Under the pieces are notes generated by a model that saw nothing but the letters and a program-made list of their open reading frames with translations, was not told the DNA's origin and ran no database searches. 64,000 nt of DNA from Candidatus Paraburkholderia calva (GTDB taxonomy: Bacteria; Pseudomonadota; Gammaproteobacteria; Burkholderiales; Burkholderiaceae): the NCBI GenBank assembly GCA_001184395.1, contig LFLF01000001.1, positions 1 to 64,000 on the forward strand. Reading direction: 5' to 3'. The position numbers were made by a program, and so were the translations under genes. Of this stretch, positions 20,623-30,697 are shown one piece after another. The stretch's first letter is position 1; each line of letters begins with the position of its first letter.

Positions 20623-21788
20623 TCAGATCAGGCCGTCGAACGGCACGATCTCGACCTCGTCGCCCGCGTCCACGTCGCCTCGCGCATGTTCGAGCACGAT
20701 GAAGCAATTGGCTTCGCTCATCGAACTCAGCACGCCCGAGCCTTGCTGACCGGTCGTCACCACGCTTCAGCCGCCGTCGTCGTGACGCATCGCGATGCCG
20801 CGCTGGAACTCGGTGCGGCCCGCGCGTTTCTTTATCGGCCCGGCGCAGGTCGCGCGGATGCGCAGCGTCGACTTGTGCGTTGCGCCCGACATCGTGAGCA
20901 AGGCTTCGCGCACGATGAAGTAGAACATCGCCATCACCGCAACCGGATTGCTGGGCAGTCCGAAGAATAGCGCCGACTCGCCGGTGCCCGCGCGCGGTCC
21001 CGACCAGATGCGGCCGAAGGCGAGCGGGCAGCCGGGGCGCATCGCGATCTTCCAGAACGGGACGTCGCCCAGCGTGTTCATCAACTCGCGCGTAAAGTCC
21101 GCGTCGCCGACCGATACGCCGCCCGAACTGATGACGACGTCCGCCGCTCGTGTCGCGCGGCGAAGCGCATCGTCCAGCGACGCGCGGTCGTCGCGTACGA
21201 TGCCGAGATCGACCGTCTGGACACGGCGACATCCGCGATACCGAGCGACGCCAGCAAGCCGAGATCTGATGCCCACACGATGCGGCCCACGCGCAGCGCA
21301 GGTTTGCCGCGCGCCAGGTCTTCGCCGGACAGGTGCCGGTTCTGCCCGGGCCGCACCGCCGAAGCGGGTGGCGTCGCCGTCACGCGTGATGAGCTCTTGC
21401 GGCACGACTGTGTCGCAGCCCGGCGGCATCAGCGTGCCGGTCATGATGCGCACGCATTGACCCGCGCCCGGGGCATCGGCGAACGGGCGGCCGGCGAACG
21501 CGGTGACCGCAACGGTCAGATCGACGATTGTGCCAGTGCCTGCGAGCACACCCCCGCGAATGCGTAGCCGTCCATCGCGGAGTTGTCGAAAGCGGGCACT
21601 TTGATGGGCGAGATCACGTCTTCGGCGAGCACGCGGTCCAGTGCGTCGAACAGTCGCACGCACTCCACCGCCGATTCGCCCGCGCGCGGCATGGCTCACT
21701 GGCGCACGATCTCCTGCGCGGCCTCGACGGGCAACGCGTTTGGATCGTACTCGGTGACGCAACCGGAAAGGGGCTTAGACGTGATCAT
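20623..21788 (-). pseudogene. moeA: MoeA molybdopterin molybdenumtransferase, degraded
   Basis: MoeA inserts molybdate into adenylylated molybdopterin. The start at 21788 (MITSKPLSGCVTEYDPNALP) is cut by a TGA at 21696-21698. AFDNSAMDGYAF (about 21590) and AGQCVRIMTGTLMPPGCDTV (about 21420-21480) are MoeA hallmarks. Frameshifts follow at about 21530, 21370 and 21220. The MoeA/MogA-type motif SSGGVSVGDADFT lies at about 21090-21135, and HKSTLRIRATC and the C-terminus end at 20623. Four or more lesions. It follows mobA and moaA on the same strand; the whole cluster is dead. Confidence 0.9.
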
Positions 21789-21896
21789 GAGCGGGAATGG
21801 GTCGCGGACGTGATCCGGGCGAGGGTGCGGCATGCGCGCGTGAGATTAGCGCCCGAATGCGTCAGCGGCTTGTCATGGCTGCGGCGCGTGCTGTAG

Positions 21897-22501
21897 CTAG
21901 CGGCGCTCCAGCGCGGCCAGCTGGTGTAAATCAATTGATATTGTAAAACGCACGATCGTCGTGAAATGGTACTTCCGCCACCCTGTGGCTTGCGTTCGCC
22001 GGCGGCGAGCCACGCTTCGAGGTCGTCCGCGAGCGAGGTCCACAGCAAGGCGAATACGGGATGCGCGGTGCGCGTGCCATCCGCTTCGTGCGTGGCCGCG
22101 TAGGCGATGTCGGTATTCGCCGCGCGCAAAGCCTGCATCAGCGTGAGGCCGAGTCGCGGGTCGACGAAGGGCGCGTCACATGGCGCGGTCAGCACGAATT
22201 CGGTGTGCGCGGCGCGCAGTCCGTCGGCGAGGCCCGCGAGCGGGCCGGAAAAATCGCCCGTGCGTATCGGCGACGACGCGTGCATTGAACGATGCGCCCA
22301 TTCGCGTGTATTCGGCAACAGAGCGATTGGCGCTGATCAGCATCGCGCCGGTTTGCGGGGGAGCTGGCGTAACGCGTGCAGCGCGAGCGGTTCGCTGCGG
22401 AACAGTTGCATGCCCTGGTCGACGCGGCCCATATGCGAGCCGCGCCCGCCGGCGAGTAGCAAACCGGTGATGTGCGAAGTATCGAATGAAGAGGAACGCA
22501 T
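21897..22501 (-). pseudogene. mobA: MobA molybdenum cofactor guanylyltransferase, degraded
   Basis: MobA adds GMP to molybdopterin. The start at 22501 reads SSSFDTSHITGLLLAGGRGS, carrying the nucleotidyltransferase signature LLAGGRGxxMGxxDQG, then LALHALRQLP before the frame breaks at about 22345. After the break come PLAGLADGLRAAHTEFVLTA and CDAPFVDPRLGLTLMQALRA, the metal-binding part with CDxPF. The final HQLAALERR lies in another frame ending at 21897, with a TGA inside. Three lesions. The gene sits between moaA (14 bases upstream) and moeA. Confidence 0.9.
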
Positions 22502-22514
22502 GCGCGGCTTGGCT

Positions 22515-23612
22515 TCAGCCGCCGATGTACGACATCTCGATGCGCGGCACCTGCTCGTTCGCGGATCGCGAAGCACTGCCGCGCAATTGCGAATAACGAT
22601 CGCCGCGTGCCTGCCAGATACGCGCGACGGCGGTCGCCACGGCTTCATCGCTCGCGCCGCCACGGATCAGTCCGCGCAGATCGTGTCCGGCGCTGGCGAA
22701 CAGGCAGAGATAGAGCTTGCCTTCCGTGGACAGCCGCGCGCGCTTGCCGTCGCCGCAAAAGGCGCGCGTTACGCTCGAAATCACCCCGATTTCGCCGCCG
22801 CCGTCCTGATAGCCCCAGCGCTACGCGGTTTCGGCGGCGGAATGGGCTTGGCACGAGCGAGAAGTGCGCGTCGATCAGTTCGACGACTTGCGCCGACGGT
22901 AGCACTTCGCTCATGTTCCAGCCGTTCGACGCGCCGACATCCATGTATTCGATGAAACGCAGGATTGCGCCGCTGCCTTTGAAGTGGCGCGCGAGCGGCA
23001 CGATCTCCTGATCGTTCGTGCCGCGCTTGACTACCATGTTGATCTTCACCGGATCGAGCCCGATGGCCTGCGCGGTCTCGATGCCGTTCAGCACGTCGGC
23101 GACGGCGAAATCCGCGTCGTTCATGCGGCGGAAAGGGCGTCGTCGAGCGCATCGAGACTCACCGTGACGCGCGACAAGCCGGCGTTTTTTAGCGACTGCG
23201 CCTTGCGCGCGAGTAGCGAGCCGTTGGTCGTGAGCGTGAGATCGAGCGGACGGCCTTCGGGCGTGTGCAGGAGCGCGAGCCGCTCGATCAGATATTCGAT
23301 GTTCTTGCGCAGCAACGGCTCGCTGCCCGTCAGGCGGATTTTCTCGACGCCGTGCGCGACGAACACACGTGCGAGCCGCTCGATTTCCTCGAACGACAGC
23401 AAGGCCGCGTGCGGCAGAAACTGGTAGTGCTTGTCGAAGACTTCGCGCGGCATGCAGTCGCAGCGGAAGTTACAGTGATCCGTTACCGAAATGCGTAGGT
23501 CGCGCAAGGGGCGGGCGAGCGTGTTCGTTATGAGCCCGGACAGCGACGTCGCGACACCGGAAAAGTCCGGAATCGCGCTGATGTCGGCCAGGGGAATGAT
23601 GTGTCGGGACAT
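22515..23612 (-). pseudogene. moaA: MoaA GTP 3',8-cyclase, degraded with both Fe-S sites damaged
   Basis: MoaA is the radical-SAM enzyme that starts molybdopterin synthesis from GTP. The SAM cluster motif should be CNFRCxYCMP, but here it is CNFRCDCMP (Cys47, 51, 53), one residue short, as if three bases were removed. The next motif reads LTGSEPLL instead of LTGGEPLL. A frameshift at about 23125 separates the first half from [20 protein letters not shown], and another at about 22790 leads to [18 protein letters not shown]. There the C-terminal cluster Cys of CGDC is Gly. The protein ends EMSYIGG at 22515. Confidence 0.92.
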
Positions 23613-23735
23613 AGATGCTCGCGGGCGTGGAAGCTGTTTTCGAACGTTGTAATCAGAAGGTCATTTTAGCGGATGCGGCCCTTCCGGGTTATCGGCGGGA
23701 CGGATACGCATCCTCAGGCTTTCACCTAAGCAGGA

Positions 23736-23773
23736 TGCAAAAAAGCGCCATCGACATGAATCGATGGCGCTTT
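23736..23773 (-). terminator. Rho-independent terminator of rne
   Basis: AAAGCGCCATCGA (23742-23754) and TCGATGGCGCTTT (23761-23773) form a 13-bp stem with a 6-base loop. In the minus direction it is followed by a T run (complement of the A run ending at 23741). It lies about 85 bases past the rne stop and also protects the moaA end. Confidence 0.85.
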
Positions 23774-23812
23774 CTGCCTTTGCAGATCGCGCGGCGGGTG
23801 TCGGTCGCCGCG

Positions 23813-23859
23813 AGGTTCCGCTCAGGTTCCACGCTCAGGTTCCGTTTAGGTTCCCGCTC
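23813..23859. repeat. Four degenerate AGGTTCC direct repeats at the rne 3' end
   Basis: Four head-to-tail units of 11-13 bases, each starting AGGTTCC: AGGTTCCGCTC, AGGTTCCACGCTC, AGGTTCCGTTT and AGGTTCCCGCTC. They run up to and overlap the rne stop codon (complement TCA at 23858-23860). They look like a short tandem array with drift; no function is evident. Confidence 0.6.
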
Positions 23860-26800
23860 AGTGCAGCGTCTTGCTGGTCTCGACCTGCTGCATCGGCGTC
23901 GGATCGACTGGCGGCGACGCCTTGCGCTCGCGCGGTACGCGTGCCGGTTCGCGCGCCGTGGCGGCGCTTGCTTCGCGCAGCTTGTCGGCGTCGGTGTTGA
24001 CCCAGACGAGGCCGGCATTTTCCAGCATCGGCTGGAGCGTTTCCGGCGACATCGGCTGCGCGGCCGGCACGGCGCGGGGCGCTTCCGGTGCCTTCGGCGC
24101 TTCAGATGCTTGCGGCGCTGTTTCGAATGCAACCGGCGCTTGCTTGCTTACGATCGGAGTCGTTTCCACGATCGGCGCGACTGGAGCGACCGACGTCGCT
24201 TCCGGCGTCGGCGCGACGGCTGCGGTTTTTACCGGCTCAGCGGCGTGGGCTTCAGCTTCGGCGGGCGCTTCGACCGGAGCGGCCGGCGTTTCCACCGGTT
24301 GCGCGGTCTCGACAGACTTCGGCGCTTCCATTGCGGCGGGTGCGAACGGTGCGAACGGATCGACAGGCGTCGTTTCGGCGACCTTCGGCGTCGGGCCGAA
24401 CGGGTTCTCCATCGACGGCGCGGCGTTCGGCTTGGCGAAGAACTCGGGCGCCTGTTCCGGCGAGTGAAGCTTCCCCTCGACCGGTTCCGTTTCCACGCGC
24501 GGCTCGGCGGCGGGGGCAGGCGCAGGCGCGGTTTCCGCGGCCTTTGCTGCTACGTACTCGGCTTCTACCGGCTTCGCTTGCGCTTCTTCGAGGACCGGCT
24601 GGGCCTCCGGCGCTGCGACCGGACGCGGCTCGCGGCGCGTGGCGGTTTCCTGCGCGGTTTCGGCATCGAACACGCCGGCTTGCGCCGACAGGCTTTCCGC
24701 CGAACCTTCGGCCTCCGCCACGTCGGCGGCGTGATTCACCGTCATGCCATCTTCTTCGCGCTCGCGACGACCGCCACGACGGCCGCGGCGACGGCGGCGG
24801 CGCTCTTCACCGTCACGCGCGCCATCCGGCGATGCATTCGCGTCGGTCGGCAGCCCATCGGCATCGACCTGCGCCGCTTCGACGATTTCCGACGGCACCG
24901 TTTCGCCTTGCGTCAGTGCTTCGACTGCGGCATCCGGTTGCGGCTTGCGACGCTTGCCGCGTTCGACACGCTCTGCGCGGTCGGGACGCTCGCCGCCTTC
25001 CTGACGGGCATTGCGTTCACGCGGTTCCCGACCTTCCCGCGGCTCGCGCAACTCACGGCTTTCGCGACCCTCGCGACCGCCGCGCGCTTCGCGATCCTCG
25101 CGGCGCTGACCCTGACGGCCGGCGCCGTTGCTGCCCGTGCCCGCACCTGCCGCTACGCTGCCGACTGCTGCGCCATCACGACCCGCGCCGCCATGACGAT
25201 TGCGGTTGCGATCGCCGCTGCCCGTGCGTTCGCTGCGCTCGCGCTGCGGACGCTGCGCCGGTTGCGCTTCGACCAGAGCTGGCGCCGGAGCGGGCGCTTC
25301 GGGCTGAATGCCGAACAGATTTTTGATCCACGCGATGAAACCGCCGCGCGCGGGCACCGGCGTCGGTGCGGGCACGGCTGCCGCTTCGACCGGAGCCGGC
25401 TTGACCGGCGCGCTCGGTGCGGGCTTTTCGGGCGTGATGCCCTTGACCGCCGCTTCCTGCTTCGGCTTCACTTCCTCGCTGCGCTTGCTGTAGCCGGTTT
25501 CCGATTCGAGTTCGGTGGCGGCTTCGACGGCCATCTTCCACGACGCGCGCGGATCGTCGAGGCGCGCATCGTCGTGACGCAGACGTTCCAGCTTGTAGTG
25601 CGGCGTTTCCAGATGCTTGCTCGGGATCAGCACGACATTGACCTTGAAGCGCGACTCGATCTTGTTGATCTCCGAGCGCTTCTCGTTCAGCAGGAAGGCG
25701 GTGATTTCGACTGGCACCTGGCAGTGGATCGCCGCCGTGTGCTCCTTCATCGCCTCTTCCTGAATGATCCGCAGCACTTGCAGCGCGGACGATTCGGTAT
25801 CGCGAATATGACCCGTGCCGTTACAACGCGGGCACGTCACATGGCTGCCTTCGGAGAGCGCCGGACGCAGACGCTGACGCGAAAGCTCCATCAGGCCGAA
25901 GCGCGAAATCTTGCCCATTTGTACGCGGGCTCGGTCGTGCTTGAGCGCGTCTTTCAGGCGTTGCTCGACTTCGCGCTGGCTCTTGGCCGACTCCATGTCG
26001 ATGAAGTCGATCACGATCAGACCGCCCAGATCGCGCAGACGAAGCTGACGCGCGACTTCGTCGGCGGCTTCGAGGTTGGTGCGCGTGGCGGTTTCCTCTA
26101 TGTCCGCGCCCTTGGTCGCGCGCGCCGAGTTCACGTCGATTGCGACGAGCGCCTCGGTGTGGTCGATCACGATCGCGCCGCCCGAGGGCAGGGGCACCGT
26201 GCGCGAGTACGCTGTTTCGATCTGATGCTCGATCTGAAAGCGCGAGAAGAGCGGCACGTCATCATGATAGCGCTTCACCTTCTGCAGGTTGTCGGGCATC
26301 ACGATATCCATGAAGACGCGCGCCTGATCATGGATTTCGGTCGTGTCGATGAGGATTTCGCCGATGTCCGGCTGGAAGTAGTCGCGAATCGCGCGGATGA
26401 CGAGGCTCGATTCGAGATAAATGAGCATCGGCTGACCGGCGACGCCGCTCTGCGACGCGGCTTCGATGGCGCGCCACAGTTGCATCAGGTAGTTCAGGTC
26501 CCACTGGAGCTCTTCGGCGGAGCGACCGATACCCGCCGTGCGCGCAATGATGCTCATGCCTTCCGGCAGTTCGAGCTGCGCCATGGTTTCGCGCAGTTCC
26601 TGCCGCTCGTCGCCCTCGATCCGGCGCGACACGCCGCCGCCGCGCGGGTTGTTCGGCATAAGCACGAGATAGCGACCGGCCAGCGAGATGAACGTGGTCA
26701 GTGCCGCGCCCTTGTTGCCGCGCTCTTCCTTCTCGACCTGAACGATCAGTTCCTGGCCTTCGCGCAGCGCGTCCTGGATGCGCGCGGAACGCATCTCGAC

Positions 26801-27043
26801 GCCGTCGCGGAAATACTGGCGGGCGACTTCCTTGAACGACAGAAAACCGTGGCGGTCTTCGCCGTAATTGATGAAGCAGGCTTCGAGCGACGGCTCGATG
26901 CGGGTGACGACTCCCTTGTAGATATTGCCTTTGCGCTGTTCGCGCCCGGCGGTTTCGATGTCGATGTCGATGAGCTTCTGCCCATCGACGATGGCGACGC
27001 GCAATTCCTCTTGCTGCGTCGCGTTAAACAGCATGCGTTTCAT
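23858..27043 (-). CDS. rne: Ribonuclease E
   Basis: Essential endonuclease for mRNA decay and rRNA/tRNA processing, scaffold of the degradosome. The 1061-residue frame is intact. The S1 domain is at about 37-120 ([19 protein letters not shown]). The catalytic aspartates are Asp303 (AIDVNSA) and Asp346 (VIDFIDM), and the Zn-link cysteines are Cys404 and Cys407 (CPRCNGTG); these positions equal those of E. coli RNase E. After about residue 520 comes a low-complexity tail with Arg-rich RNA-binding patches ([16 protein letters not shown]) and an Ala/Pro/Glu-rich end. It is monocistronic with its own terminator. Confidence 0.97.
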   Translation of the reverse strand: MKRMLFNATQQEELRVAIVDGQKLIDIDIETAGREQRKGNIYKGVVTRIEPSLEACFINYGEDRHGFLSFKEVARQYFRDGVEMRSARIQDALREGQELIVQVEKEERGNKGAALTTFISLAGRYLVLMPNNPRGGGVSRRIEGDERQELRETMAQLELPEGMSIIARTAGIGRSAEELQWDLNYLMQLWRAIEAASQSGVAGQPMLIYLESSLVIRAIRDYFQPDIGEILIDTTEIHDQARVFMDIVMPDNLQKVKRYHDDVPLFSRFQIEHQIETAYSRTVPLPSGGAIVIDHTEALVAIDVNSARATKGADIEETATRTNLEAADEVARQLRLRDLGGLIVIDFIDMESAKSQREVEQRLKDALKHDRARVQMGKISRFGLMELSRQRLRPALSEGSHVTCPRCNGTGHIRDTESSALQVLRIIQEEAMKEHTAAIHCQVPVEITAFLLNEKRSEINKIESRFKVNVVLIPSKHLETPHYKLERLRHDDARLDDPRASWKMAVEAATELESETGYSKRSEEVKPKQEAAVKGITPEKPAPSAPVKPAPVEAAAVPAPTPVPARGGFIAWIKNLFGIQPEAPAPAPALVEAQPAQRPQRERSERTGSGDRNRNRHGGAGRDGAAVGSVAAGAGTGSNGAGRQGQRREDREARGGREGRESRELREPREGREPRERNARQEGGERPDRAERVERGKRRKPQPDAAVEALTQGETVPSEIVEAAQVDADGLPTDANASPDGARDGEERRRRRRGRRGGRREREEDGMTVNHAADVAEAEGSAESLSAQAGVFDAETAQETATRREPRPVAAPEAQPVLEEAQAKPVEAEYVAAKAAETAPAPAPAAEPRVETEPVEGKLHSPEQAPEFFAKPNAAPSMENPFGPTPKVAETTPVDPFAPFAPAAMEAPKSVETAQPVETPAAPVEAPAEAEAHAAEPVKTAAVAPTPEATSVAPVAPIVETTPIVSKQAPVAFETAPQASEAPKAPEAPRAVPAAQPMSPETLQPMLENAGLVWVNTDADKLREASAATAREPARVPRERKASPPVDPTPMQQVETSKTLH

Positions 27044-27931
27044 GAAACGGCTCCAGAGCAGCTCCGCTTTCCCTCGTCTTGCGAATCGGCGCCGGTGATT
27101 CGGAAATCACGCGCGCGAAGCGGGAAGGTGGCGTGCCACGCTTTTTGTGTTGTCACAAAGCACGCTGGAGCGGGACTTCTGGCGGGAGAATTGCCGAAAG
27201 CGGGCAGGCCGCGCGCGTTGAAGCGTGGCGGCTTTGCCGTGGGGCACATGCGAACGACCGAGGAGACACTGACGCGGCATTTTGCGCGGCTGAGGATGAA
27301 CGGCGGCGCGGCGGTTTCCACGTCTCAAAATAGACGCGCCAAAACCGGGGCGCTCTTGCAACTGTCCTGACCTCCCCGACGGCGGCGGCAAAGTTCAGGC
27401 TTCGAGGAGGCTTCGCGCGAACTGTCGCGATGCTTCACCTTCCGCTGCCTGTCTTACCCTTGCGGCCCGACCGCGCTGGCAATACCGTGGGCTAATGCTC
27501 TCGCGATTCCACCGTGTCTCGCGTCATTGCAACGTTCTCGCGCTTCGCAGCAATCAGCGCCGCAGCGATTTCGTTGTCGATTGTTCGCAATCCGGCTAGC
27601 CGCGATTGCCTGATTCTCCCGCTCGATGGCCGGGCTGATTCAGGCGGGCGTCCGGTTGAAGCATCCGGGCGCGTCAGTCTCGCCGATAAAATTCTTTTTG
27701 ACCAAAAATCCGTTACCGTCGGCGATCGACATGACCGAACGCGCCTGTGGGCTCCATCCTTGCCGGTGATATCGCCGTGCGTGCAACTTGTTGCTCGATT
27801 TTCCGGGTGAGCAACCGACCCTGCGCGCAGATAAAATGGTTTATTGCTTGCGCCGGTACAGTCTGATGAATCTCGGCCTTGCTTGATCCGAAGCATCGAC
27901 CTTTTCAGTCTGCTCACAAATTATATTCAGA
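27044..27931. other. Long intergenic region between rne and rluC
   Basis: 888 bases between divergent rne and rluC. No frame here looks coding. In E. coli and relatives the rne leader is long and structured and serves autoregulation; the size here fits that but I cannot fold it. GTTGCTC and GAGCAAC form a small hairpin at about 27789-27811. An AT-rich stretch at 27905-27932 lies just ahead of rluC. Confidence 0.4.
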
Positions 27932-28939
27932 ATGAATGAGTTAGGCAAAACATCCCATAAACAGGTCGCGAGCGTGCAGGTGTCGATGATCGAAGTCGAC
28001 GAAACCTCAGCCGGGCAGCGGATCGATAACTTCTTGCTACGCGTCTGCAAGGGGATGCCCAAAAGCCATATTTACCGGATTCTCCGAAGCGGCGAAGTGC
28101 GCGTGAACAAGGGCCGGATCGACGCGGCCTATCGGCTGGAGCAGGGCGATCTGGTGCGCGTGCCGCCCATTCGCGTTGCACAGGCGGATGCGGTGCCGGT
28201 ATCGTCGAACGCGCCTGCCGCCGAATTTCCGATCCTGTTCGAGGACGATCACCTGATCGTGATCGACAAGCCCTCGGGTGTCGCTGTGCACGGCGGCAGC
28301 GGCGTGGCATTCGGCGTGATCGAGCAGTTGCGCAATGCGCGGCCGCAGGCCAAGTTTCTGGAACTGGTGCATCGGCTCGACCGAGAAACGTCTGGCGTGC
28401 TCATGCTCGCCAAGAAGCGCGCAGCGCTCGTCGATCTGCACGAGCAGATTCGCGAAAACCGCATCGACAAGCGTTATTACGCGGTCGGCTACGGCGACTG
28501 GCAAAGCGACTGGGACCGCCGGCGTGTCGTGAAAGTGCCGCTGCACAAGTACGTGGCCGCCGATGGCGAGCGGCGCGTACGCATTCAGGAAAACGGGCTG
28601 CCGGCGCATACCGTGTTCAATCTGATCGAGCGCTGGGACGATTACGCATGGATCGAAGCCGAACTCAAGACGGGACGCACGCACCAGATTCGTGTGCATC
28701 TGGCGAGCATCGGCCTGCCGATCGCGGGCGACGCCAAGTATGGCGATTTCGCCCTGAATAAAGAACTGGCGCGGCCGAGCGCGAAACCGGGGCTGAAGCG
28801 CATGTTTCTGCATGCGCATCGCCTCAAGATCACACATCCGGCGAGCGGCGAACCGCTGCAACTGGAAGCGCTGCTGCCGGCGGAGTGCCGGCGTTTCATC
28901 GATCAATTGAAGCAATCGAAACAATCGAACCAAAACTAA
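27932..28939 (+). CDS. rluC: 23S rRNA pseudouridine synthase RluC
   Basis: RluC makes pseudouridines 955, 2504 and 2580 (E. coli numbering) in 23S rRNA. The 335-residue frame has an N-terminal S4 domain (about 28-80, QRIDNFLLRVCKGMPKSHIY), then the RsuA/RluA catalytic domain with HRLDRETSGVLMLAK. Asp150 is the catalytic residue. The later motif KTGRTHQIRVHLASIGLPI is present. Intact. The start at 27932 has a weak ribosome-binding site; an in-frame ATG at 27986 is possible. The next gene on this strand is a dead HAD phosphatase, normally co-transcribed. Confidence 0.95.
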   Translation: MNELGKTSHKQVASVQVSMIEVDETSAGQRIDNFLLRVCKGMPKSHIYRILRSGEVRVNKGRIDAAYRLEQGDLVRVPPIRVAQADAVPVSSNAPAAEFPILFEDDHLIVIDKPSGVAVHGGSGVAFGVIEQLRNARPQAKFLELVHRLDRETSGVLMLAKKRAALVDLHEQIRENRIDKRYYAVGYGDWQSDWDRRRVVKVPLHKYVAADGERRVRIQENGLPAHTVFNLIERWDDYAWIEAELKTGRTHQIRVHLASIGLPIAGDAKYGDFALNKELARPSAKPGLKRMFLHAHRLKITHPASGEPLQLEALLPAECRRFIDQLKQSKQSNQN

Positions 28940-28954
28940 CGAGAGACACTCTAC

Positions 28955-29656
28955 ATGGCGCGGTAGCAATTCGATCTGATCGTTTTCGACTGGGACGGTA
29001 CCTTGATGGATTCGACCGCGCACATCACGCGCAGCATCCAGGCGGCGTGCCGCGACCTCGGGCTTCCGGTCCCGGCGGATGAGTCGGTGAATTATGTGAT
29101 CGGCTTATTATGTGATCGGCTTAGGGCTGAAAGACGCGCTGCAAATATGCGCGCCGACGCTTGTGCTTGGCGATTACCCGCGTCTCGCGGAGCGCTACCG
29201 CTTCCATTTTCTGACGATGGGCCAGAAAAGACCGAACTGTTCGCCGGCGTGCGCGAGTTGTTGCAGGAACTGCGCGAGCAGGGTTATTTCCTCGCGGTCG
29301 CGACCAGCAAGCGCCGCGTCGGCCTGAATCGCGCGCTCGACGAAGTGCGGTTCACGAGCGCGTTCGACGGCACGCGTTGCGCCGACGAAACCTTCTCCAA
29401 GCCGCATCCCGCCATGCTGCACGAACTCACGCGCGAACTCGGGCAGGACCTTTCGCGCACGGTGATGATCGGCGACACCACGCACGACCTGCAAATGGCG
29501 ATCAACGCGGACGCGGCGGGCATCGGCGTGGGGTACGGCGCGCATCCGGCGGATTCGCTGGCCGCGTTGCAGCCGAAGTTTTGCGCCGCGACAGCATCGC
29601 GTCGCTCGCGGGCTGGCTGCGGGAACGCCACCATGCGAGCGACGCGGTGCGCGTGT
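28955..29656 (+). pseudogene. HAD-superfamily phosphatase, degraded
   Basis: Haloacid-dehalogenase-like hydrolase of the phosphoglycolate phosphatase type. The start ATG GCG CGG is followed directly by TAG (28964-28966), then QFDLIVFDWDGTLMDSTAHI, so the catalytic DWDGT motif lies beyond an early stop. A 16-bp tandem duplication (29091-29122) shifts the frame at VNYVIGL. A third break at about 29220 precedes ELFAGVRELLQELREQGYFL and the late motifs SKPHPAML and MIGDTTHDLQMAINA. A final frame change occurs at about 29580. It sits between rluC and the Rieske gene. Confidence 0.9.
29091..29122. repeat. Exact 16-bp tandem duplication in the HAD gene
   Basis: ATTATGTGATCGGCTT occurs twice in a row (29091-29106 and 29107-29122). 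The duplication adds 16 bases, not a multiple of three, and breaks the frame of the HAD phosphatase remnant. It is a clear slippage-type insertion. Confidence 0.95.
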
Positions 29657-30041
29657 GCGCATCGGAGAACTCGCCGACGGCGGCGCGGGCGTGCGCATGA
29701 ATGCTGCGGAGGCAAGCGGCGATGCGGTAGTCTTCTTCGTGCGCTACGACGGCAAGCCTTACGGTTACCTCAACCGCTGCGCGCATGTGCCGATGGAACT
29801 TGACTGGGTCGAGGGCCAGTTCTTCGAAAATTCGGGCCTTTATCTGATGTGCGCTACGCACGGCGCGATCTACGAGCCCGATAACGGCAAATGCGTCGGC
29901 AGGCCGTGCCGTGGCGCGCGGCTGCGGCAGCTCAGGCCGAGGAGCGCGAAACGCCCGAAGGCCGCACGGTGTTCTGGCTGCCAGACGAAGCGCTTCGCCC
30001 TGCCTGATTTCACCGCCCGATTCCTCTTTCCAATCACATAG
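29655..30041 (+). pseudogene. Rieske [2Fe-2S] protein, C-terminus frameshifted
   Basis: Small Rieske ferredoxin-like protein of about 117 residues in normal form. From a GTG at 29655 (RIGELADGGAGVR) the frame keeps both cluster motifs: CAHVPMELDW (Cys-x-His) and LMCATHGAIYEP (Cys-x-x-His), plus the closing GKCVGRPCRGARL. At about 29938 the frame shifts: the native end AEERETPEGRTVFWLPDEAL with stop at 30007 is in another frame, and the read frame runs on to 30041. The cluster fold may still form, so this may be a partly functional product. The partner oxygenase is not in view. Confidence 0.75.
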
Positions 30042-30047
30042 TGACGC

Positions 30048-30677
30048 ATGTCCGACAATTTTCCGCCCGATTCGTCCGCCCCGGCCGAGTCCCGCCCGCG
30101 CACGGCAACGATAACTGGGAGCGCGAGGCGCTCGAGCGCATCGCCATGGCGGCGGTTCGCGAGCAGCGCGCGGCGCTGGCGCATCTTCTTCCGTTTCGTG
30201 TTTTTCGGCGTGATCGCGGCGATCGTGTGGGGCGTGTTCAATTTTTCGGGCGATCGCGTCGCGAAGGCCGGCAAGCACACCGCACTGATCGATCTGCAAG
30301 GCGAGATCTCCACCAATGGCGACGCCAGCGCCGAGAACATCGACGGCGCGCTGGAAGCCGCGTTCGAGGACGATGGCACTCAGATCCACGGGCAGTTCAT
30401 CGATGCCGTGAAGCAGGGACGCGGCAGTCGCCTGAAAGACGATTCGGACCTGTTCTCCGGCGAGTTCTGGACGGGCGAGAAGAGCGTCGATCTCGGTCTT
30501 GCCGACGGTTTTGGCAACGCGAGTTACGTGGCGCGCGAGATCATCAAACAGCCGGATATCGTCGATTACACGCAGAAAGAAAGCATCAGTGAGCGCGTGG
30601 TGAAGCGCTTCGGCGCGTCGATCGGGGATGCCGCCGTGCGCGCACTCACGCTCGGCGACAAGGCGTATATTCGCTGA
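30048..30677 (+). pseudogene. sppA: SppA-type signal peptide peptidase (S49), catalytic core deleted
   Basis: S49 membrane peptidase that clears cleaved signal peptides. A 209-residue frame is open but family length is about 330. The membrane anchor (FFRFVFFGVIAAIVWGVFNF) is at about 47-66. At about 30380-30390 FEDDGTQ joins directly to IHGQFIDAVKQGRG. The 120 or so residues between, holding the catalytic Ser and the INSPGGS and SGGYY motifs, are gone. The C-terminus (FWTGEKSVDLGLADGFG) is kept. Two compensating frameshifts at about 30100 and 30170 garble the start (native DNWEREALERIAMAAVREQR is in another frame). Confidence 0.88.
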
Positions 30678-30697
30678 GCGGAGGCGCGCCGGCGCCG

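Noticed and set aside
24700-25500. Arg/Glu-rich and Ala/Pro-rich stretches in rne as possible transferred DNA
   Set aside because: Such low-complexity tails are normal in the C-terminal half of RNase E of Burkholderia and other proteobacteria.
23615-27370. A 1251-codon open frame on the + strand opposite rne
   Set aside because: RNase E on the other strand has all catalytic residues. High-GC genes leave long antisense frames; this one has Arg- and Phe-rich low-complexity sequence without any domain.
27514-27810. A 98-codon frame in the rne-rluC gap
   Set aside because: No ribosome-binding site, no conserved motif, and a position inside the probable rne leader; treated as non-coding.
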